A DNA stretch of 11,668 nucleotides from JBECKQ01 sp040235375 (GTDB lineage: Bacteria > Planctomycetota > Phycisphaerae > UBA1845). The first letter of the stretch is position 1; every line of letters starts with the position of its first letter. Below, in pieces: positions 8,023 to 11,668 of the stretch. The stretch is taken from positions 1-11,668 of the forward strand of contig JBECKQ010000417.1 of NCBI GenBank assembly GCA_040235375.1, read 5' to 3'. A program made the position numbers and the translations under genes. Under the pieces are notes generated by a model that saw only the letters and a list, made by a program, of their open reading frames with translations, made no database searches and had not been told where the DNA came from.

Positions 8023-8772
8023 TTGCCACACATTCCGAACATCCTGGCCGCCGGCCCGGGCATGGAAATCAGCGACCTGCTGTACCTGCTGATCCTCCTG
8101 ATTCTCCCGGCGTTGAACGCCGTGACCGAATGGTGGCGAAAGCACGCGGAGAAGAAGCGGCAGGCCGCGGCCGGGGAGCCCACCAAGGACGGCGATAAGG
8201 AGTACGAGGTCGTCGTAAAGGGCGACGAGGTCGTGGTCGTTCCGGCGGGTAAGGCTCAGAGAAAGCGTCGCCATACCGAGCCGCAACCGGTTCGGACGCC
8301 GCAGCCCATGCGGCCGGCAGCGCCGACCGTGCGTCCGATCAGCACGTCGCCTCCACCGGTCGTTCCGTCACCCCCGACGCGACCGATGGCGCCGACCATG
8401 AGGCCCGCCCAGCAGGCCCGCCCGATTGCGCGGCCGCAACCGCCGAGGCCCCAGCCGCCGAGGCCGCGGCATGGCAGACGACAGACGGAGCAACGGTACG
8501 CGGCGGACTATACCGTTGAGTACGTTGCCGACTACACCGCGGACTACCGCGCGAAGTACGAAGCGGACTACGACGCCGAGGCGAAGAAGCAACTCGCAGA
8601 CCGGATTGCTGCGGCCGCCGAAGCGGCGGCGCGGCGGCCCGCCCGTTGCCGGGCAGTCGTACTCGGGGGCAGCATCGACAAAGCGGCTCTTCGCCGCGCG
8701 ATCGTCCTGAACGAGATTCTCTCGCCGCCGGTCGCACTCCGCGGCTCATCCATGGCGCCGTTCGACCTCTGA
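8023..8772 (+). CDS. Anchored Pro-rich protein with a seven-unit tyrosine tetrad repeat
   Basis: This 249-residue protein matches no family I can name. I use the TTG at 8023 because AAAGG (8011-8015) lies 7 bases upstream; the next in-frame start is ATG at 8062. Near the N-terminus a hydrophobic segment (residues 19-34, LLYLLILLILPALNAV) and a Trp/Lys-rich flank indicate a membrane anchor. An acidic stretch with KEYEVVVKGDEVVVVP follows, then a proline/arginine-rich region (about 86-150) with repeated PQPPRP and RP units. Next come seven consecutive tetrads with Tyr at 159, 163, 167, 171, 175, 179 and 183, then an Ala-rich helix. The C-terminal block AALRRAIVLNEILSPPVAL looks like a short conserved motif that I associate, from memory only, with planctomycete proteins. 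It is last in the NfeD-FloA operon, 30 nt after floA, which suggests a membrane-associated partner of FloA. Confidence 0.82.
   Translation: MPHIPNILAAGPGMEISDLLYLLILLILPALNAVTEWWRKHAEKKRQAAAGEPTKDGDKEYEVVVKGDEVVVVPAGKAQRKRRHTEPQPVRTPQPMRPAAPTVRPISTSPPPVVPSPPTRPMAPTMRPAQQARPIARPQPPRPQPPRPRHGRRQTEQRYAADYTVEYVADYTADYRAKYEADYDAEAKKQLADRIAAAAEAAARRPARCRAVVLGGSIDKAALRRAIVLNEILSPPVALRGSSMAPFDL
8497..8580 (+). repeat. Seven in-frame 12-bp units encoding Tyr-x-x-(Asp/Glu/Lys)
   Basis: The units are read as YAAD, YTVE, YVAD, YTAD, YRAK, YEAD and YDAE with no interruption. The tyrosine codon is TAC six times and TAT once, and the other codons vary. The periodicity therefore looks kept at the protein level, not produced by very recent slippage. 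Confidence 0.9.
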
Positions 8773-8812
8773 TTGCCGCTCTATTCCAATTGGGCCTCAA
8801 CTGCCAGCACCA

Positions 8813-10687
8813 TCAAATGCGATCGGGGCGCCCGACGAGAGGCCACGCGTAGCGGCCGAGCACCAGCGAGAACACGTCGCCGCCCTGGGCGCGTGCCACG
8901 CGCGCCACGAGCAGCACTATCGCCAGGCCCATCCCGATGAGAAACCCGCCGATATGCGCCCAGTGCGCCGTGTTGTCCTCGATGCCCAGCGAGACGAAGA
9001 GCACGTCGAGCGCAACGTACAGCCCCACCACCAGGAACCCGCGAATGGCGAACAGCCGAAGGTACACGGGAAACAGCCATGACAGCCGCAGCCAGAACGC
9101 GATGTGCACCTTGTGCACCGGGAAAAGGATGAGGTACATGCCGGCCAGCCCCATCACCGCTCCCGACGCTCCCAACATCGGATGCAGCACTGCACCCGCC
9201 ATCGAAGCCATGTGCGCCAGGGCCGCGCCGACGGCCAGCAGAGGATACACGAGAACCGTCGCGATGTTGCCGATCGCCGCGTTGACCCGTGTTCCGAGCA
9301 CGAGCAGGAACAGCAGGTTGGCCATCAGATGAATGACGCCGCCATGCAGGAATGCGTGCGTGATGAGCTGCGACGGCCGGTAACTTCCCAGGCAGCGCTG
9401 CTCCGGCGGCATGGCCGTATGGGCGGCGAGCACGGCCTCATCCGTATCCGTCGGAAGTCCGCGCTCGGCCCGGTCGTTGATTGTGCGGTAGAACGCCTTG
9501 GTATTGCCAAAAGACGTCGTGTTGTAATACGCCGCGATCGCTTCCGGCTCGGGCTGCATGCTGCCCGACCAGAGCATGAGGTTCTTCGACTCGACCATTT
9601 TCGACGAGCCCGTCCAATCGAGCGCCAAAAACCACAGGCTGATCGCGACAGTGACCACGGCGATGAGCTTGACGGCGTGCGGCCGGCGCGAGCCGTACGC
9701 CTCCGACGCGATCGGGTACAACCCTGTCCAGATGAGGAAACTCAGCGGGCGAATGACGCCCTCCGCTGCGGCGTAAGTCGCGTCCAGATCGCCTTCGTGG
9801 GCGGTGATCAGCGTCCGGCCGGTCACGACGTCGATGCCGCACACAACGCAGATTCGCGCCGACTTTGCCAGCGGCCGACCGCAGCATGGGCAGCGGCTGC
9901 CGGCCTCGTCGTCCGGATCGATCGGTTCGGAGATCGGTATGTCGTCTTCCGCTTCATCCGGGGCGACAAGCGGCGCCGCGGAGGCGGCCCGCGGCTCGTC
10001 GCGCTGCGACCGTGCAACCGCCGCAGCGAAGCGCGACTCGCCGTAGTCATCCCCGGCGATCCCCACTTCGTTATCGTCCGCGGATACGGTGGGGGCGGCT
10101 CGCGTGTCGTCGAGCGAGGAGCCGCGCGCCGCAGGCGCGTCCACGCTGGTCATGTCCGCTGCGTCGCCTGCGAGAATGGCCATGCTATCGTCGCACTCGG
10201 CGGGATTGATAGCCGTCATCTCCTGCGAGGTGGGCAGCATGGTGTGCCGGAGCGAGTCTTTGCCCATGAACCGGAGGGTGTAGCTGCCAAGCCCGACGAG
10301 ATCGCCCTCGAGCAGGTTCGCGCCCTTGACGCGGCGGCCGTTCACCACGATGCCGTTCGTGCTGCCGAGATCCTCGACGCGCCAGCCGTAGTCGGTGCGG
10401 CGCAACTGGCAGTGAGATCGCGAGACGCGCCTGCAAAGCAGACGGATGTGAACGTCGTCGCCTTTGCCGACGCGGACCGGCTCGCGGCCGCCGAGGAAAA
10501 TCTGCTCGCCGACGCGGTTGGGGCCGGCGTGCACGATCAGCATGCCGTCGATGGCTTCGTCGCCGTCGCGGCTGCCGGGAGCGACGACGTGGATCTTCCG
10601 CCGGCAGTCCGGACACGAGGCACGACGGCCCACGTGGTCCGCGGAGACCTTCAGCCGCTTGCCGCATTCACATCGGATGCGAACCAT
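8813..10687 (-). CDS. FHA domain, zinc ribbon and rhomboid intramembrane protease fusion
   Basis: The protein has 624 residues. It opens with a zinc-ribbon-like motif (C6-x-C8 and C25-x-x-C28). An FHA domain follows (about 50-141): RVGKG, RRVSRSHCQL and DLGSTNGIVVNG hold the residues that normally bind phosphothreonine. A long acidic linker (about 145-262) leads to a second zinc ribbon, CPCCGRPLAKSARICVVCG (266-284). The rest is a rhomboid domain: a helix near 340-357, an extended loop, HGGVIHLMANLLFL (H448, H453, N457), LGASGAVMG with catalytic S508, and AHIGG with catalytic H578. Rhomboids cut membrane helices inside the bilayer. The FHA domain implies that recruitment or activity responds to phosphorylation by Hanks-type kinases. 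Its start at 10687 has only a weak ribosome site (CGGTG). It converges on the NfeD-FloA operon with a 40-bp gap. Confidence 0.94.
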   Translation of the reverse strand: MVRIRCECGKRLKVSADHVGRRASCPDCRRKIHVVAPGSRDGDEAIDGMLIVHAGPNRVGEQIFLGGREPVRVGKGDDVHIRLLCRRVSRSHCQLRRTDYGWRVEDLGSTNGIVVNGRRVKGANLLEGDLVGLGSYTLRFMGKDSLRHTMLPTSQEMTAINPAECDDSMAILAGDAADMTSVDAPAARGSSLDDTRAAPTVSADDNEVGIAGDDYGESRFAAAVARSQRDEPRAASAAPLVAPDEAEDDIPISEPIDPDDEAGSRCPCCGRPLAKSARICVVCGIDVVTGRTLITAHEGDLDATYAAAEGVIRPLSFLIWTGLYPIASEAYGSRRPHAVKLIAVVTVAISLWFLALDWTGSSKMVESKNLMLWSGSMQPEPEAIAAYYNTTSFGNTKAFYRTINDRAERGLPTDTDEAVLAAHTAMPPEQRCLGSYRPSQLITHAFLHGGVIHLMANLLFLLVLGTRVNAAIGNIATVLVYPLLAVGAALAHMASMAGAVLHPMLGASGAVMGLAGMYLILFPVHKVHIAFWLRLSWLFPVYLRLFAIRGFLVVGLYVALDVLFVSLGIEDNTAHWAHIGGFLIGMGLAIVLLVARVARAQGGDVFSLVLGRYAWPLVGRPDRI

Positions 10688-10786
10688 TCACTGCACCGGG
10701 AAGGATTACGAACATGATCCGCCGTGCGCCATCGCTGAGCACCTGTTACCATGGCACCCGCGGCGACGTACAGCACCCTTCCATAG

Positions 10787-11044
10787 ATGCCCGACCTGAC
10801 CCCTGACGAGGTGGAGACCATTATACGAGAGGTCGTCGAGGACGCCAACAGAAACCGCCGCCCGCCACACACTGATTCCGAAGGTAGTCTGCTCATCGGG
10901 CACGCCGGCGAGGCGCGCTGCCCGTGCTCGCGCGCGGCGGGCTGTCTGGTTCGATTGTCCGGGGGAACGTCGAAGAGCAACGGCACGATTGCATGCGCGC
11001 GGCATGGGAGGAACGAAACCCGGGGGGGAAAATCACCCCGTTGA
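10787..11044 (+). CDS. Possible small hypothetical protein
   Basis: This 85-residue frame starts MPDLTPDEVETIIREVVED, which looks like a genuine acidic amphipathic helix, and the codons there favour G or C in third position. From about residue 30 the composition becomes Gly/Ser/Cys/Arg-rich with no discernible pattern, so the true protein may be shorter, frameshifted or decayed. There is no Shine-Dalgarno sequence before the ATG. It fills most of the 397-bp stretch between the rhomboid gene and the tRNA, where I see nothing else convincing. A function cannot be assigned. Confidence 0.35.
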   Translation: MPDLTPDEVETIIREVVEDANRNRRPPHTDSEGSLLIGHAGEARCPCSRAAGCLVRLSGGTSKSNGTIACARHGRNETRGGKSPR

Positions 11045-11069
11045 CCTGGGTTCGCGGCGATGACAGGAT
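11041..11069 (+). promoter_or_regulatory. Possible tRNA-Leu promoter
   Basis: TTGACC (11041-11046, five of six consensus bases) lies 17 bp upstream of a weak -10 box, CAGGAT (11064-11069, three of six). Transcription would begin about 8-10 bases before the mature tRNA. The position is sensible but the -10 match is poor. Confidence 0.3.
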
Positions 11070-11084
11070 GATGCGCGAACGCCC

Positions 11085-11170
11085 GGGCGAGTGGCGGAAT
11101 GGCAGACGCTGGGGACTTAAAATCCCCTCCGGGTTAATCCCGGGTGCGGGTTCGATTCCCGCCTCGCCCA
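11085..11170 (+). tRNA. tRNA-Leu (anticodon UAA)
   Basis: The 86-nt sequence folds into a full class II tRNA. The acceptor stem is GGGCGAG (11085-11091) with CTCGCCC (11163-11169) and discriminator A at 11170. The anticodon stem is GGGGA with TCCCC around the loop CTTAAAA, giving anticodon UAA at 11118-11120. A long variable arm (CCGGG-TTAA-TCCCGG) is typical of leucine tRNAs, and the T arm is GCGGG-TTCGATT-CCCGC. The 3' CCA is not encoded and must be added by CCA-adding enzyme. Recognisable YD-repeat coding begins within a few bases after it. Confidence 0.97.
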
Positions 11171-11607
11171 TTCGTTACGCGAACGGCTCGATGACGCGGT
11201 ACCATTACGACGATCTGAACCGGCTGACGCTGCCGGCCAACACCAACGGGGCCGGCGAGGTCATCCGCTGGTACGAATACGAGCTGGGCTCCGCGGGCAA
11301 TCGCAAGGGCGTCATCGAGAGCGATGGGCAGGATCCCGTGCGGACGGTGGAATACGATTACGATGAGCTCTACCGGCTGACCGGCGAGCGGATCGTCGAG
11401 GATCCCGACGATCCGGACAGCTTCCACCGCATCTTCTACGACTACGACAACGTGGGCAACCGCCAGGTATGGAAAACGGGCCGGGTTCGTTTTTCGGGCG
11501 GTCTTCCCTGCGCTTTCCGTGCGCGGTTTCCAGGTCTTCTTCAGCCCGCCCTCTCCTCCGGCCGGGAGCACCTGGCCGATGACCCCGTGATCACAGCAGC
11601 CGGATGA
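11171..11607 (+). pseudogene. YD-repeat (RHS family) fragment
   Basis: The frame encodes several typical YD repeats: RYANGSMTRYHYDDLNRLT, then YEYELGSAGNRKG, EYDYDELYRLTGERIVE and IFYDYDNVGNRQVWKT. RHS/YD proteins are large cell-surface or secreted proteins, often toxin carriers, with dozens of such repeats; only about 100 residues remain here. Repeat homology starts directly after the tRNA-Leu and stops near 11478. The last roughly 43 codons, to TGA at 11605-11607, do not resemble RHS sequence. The first ATG (11191) has no ribosome-binding site, and the frame runs back through the tRNA, so no intact gene start exists. I read it as a truncated internal piece left by a rearrangement or integration at the tRNA, unlikely to be expressed as a working protein. 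Confidence 0.65.
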
Positions 11608-11655
11608 AAACAGAATGGCCGTCAGGGTCAGGATCAGTTGATGGGCCCGCAGCAC
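11480..11655 (-). CDS. Lipoprotein-like N-terminus, truncated or doubtful
   Basis: On the minus strand a GTG at 11655 begins a frame with a classic lipoprotein signal: a short basic start, the hydrophobic core LILTLTAILF, then the lipobox SSGC followed by CDHG. About 35 further residues (GGEGGLKKTWKPRTESAG and onward) look like a mature region. The start could lie upstream, because codons before 11655 remain open to the window edge. The frame continues past 11480, but there it is only the mirror image of the YD repeats and then of the tRNA, so I end it at the apparent junction. It is probably the 5' remnant of a lipoprotein gene, joined tail to tail with the RHS fragment. The signal peptide could be fortuitous. 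Confidence 0.3.
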
Positions 11656-11668
11656 CGGCGTGGACAGC

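Noticed and set aside
8281..8490. Proline-rich coding stretch with repeated CCG/CCGAGGCC units as a CRISPR-like or tandem DNA repeat
   Set aside because: The periodicity is irregular and is explained by Pro/Arg codons. There are no spacers or constant repeat units.
8773..8812. Shared terminator between the convergent tyrosine-repeat and rhomboid genes
   Set aside because: The 40-bp gap has only a short CCAATTGG palindrome and no GC stem with a T-run.
9104..10717. Long plus-strand open frame opposite the FHA-rhomboid gene
   Set aside because: The minus-strand protein has ordered domains with catalytic residues. The plus frame is Arg/Ala/Val-rich without motifs.
11473..11493. A/T-ended hairpin (AAAACG with CGTTTT) as a bidirectional terminator
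   Set aside because: The stem includes two G-T pairs, and its T-tract is inside the stem instead of following it. The support is too weak for a terminator feature.

Overview
The window reads as chromosomal DNA from a GC-rich bacterium, most likely a planctomycete (Phycisphaerae-like). This is an inference. It rests on an FHA-rhomboid protein that opens with a C-x-C/C-x-x-C zinc ribbon of the 'ECGKRLKV' type common in that phylum, on an operon of long NfeD, short NfeD and FloA, and on a small alanine/proline-rich protein with a tyrosine repeat. Third codon positions are overwhelmingly G or C in the genes called here, so long mirror-image reading frames appear opposite most of them.

Layout from left to right. 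Positions 3-146 hold the last 47 codons of a membrane protein. It converges on an unrecognised four-helix membrane protein (169-1239, minus). Two direct copies of a 21-bp sequence (110-130 and 1317-1337) bracket that gene, and the right copy sits in a longer inverted repeat. Next come two minus-strand genes: tsaD (1518-2555), which makes the universal t6A tRNA modification, and an exported two-domain protein (2702-4234) that joins a cysteine-dependent tyrosine/dual-specificity-type phosphatase to a proline-iminopeptidase-like alpha/beta hydrolase.

A 272-bp divergent promoter region (4235-4506) separates this from a plus-strand operon of four genes: a long NfeD with a ClpP-like protease domain, a short NfeD, the flotillin-like FloA, and an anchored protein with seven consecutive Tyr-x-x-x tetrads. 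All three intergenic gaps are exactly 30 nt. The long-NfeD/short-NfeD/FloA set is known from other bacteria as a membrane-organising module; the fourth gene looks like a lineage-specific partner. Converging on the operon is a 624-residue FHA/zinc-ribbon/rhomboid protease (8813-10687, minus), so two intramembrane or membrane-proximal proteases lie next to a flotillin.

The right end is accessory in character. It has a possible 85-residue small protein, a complete tRNA-Leu(UAA) at 11085-11170, a YD-repeat (RHS) fragment whose recognisable coding begins within a few bases of the tRNA 3' end, and the lipoprotein-like start of a minus-strand reading frame at the edge. This looks like debris of an integration or rearrangement at a tRNA gene. 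No CRISPR array, rRNA gene or intact transposase was seen.
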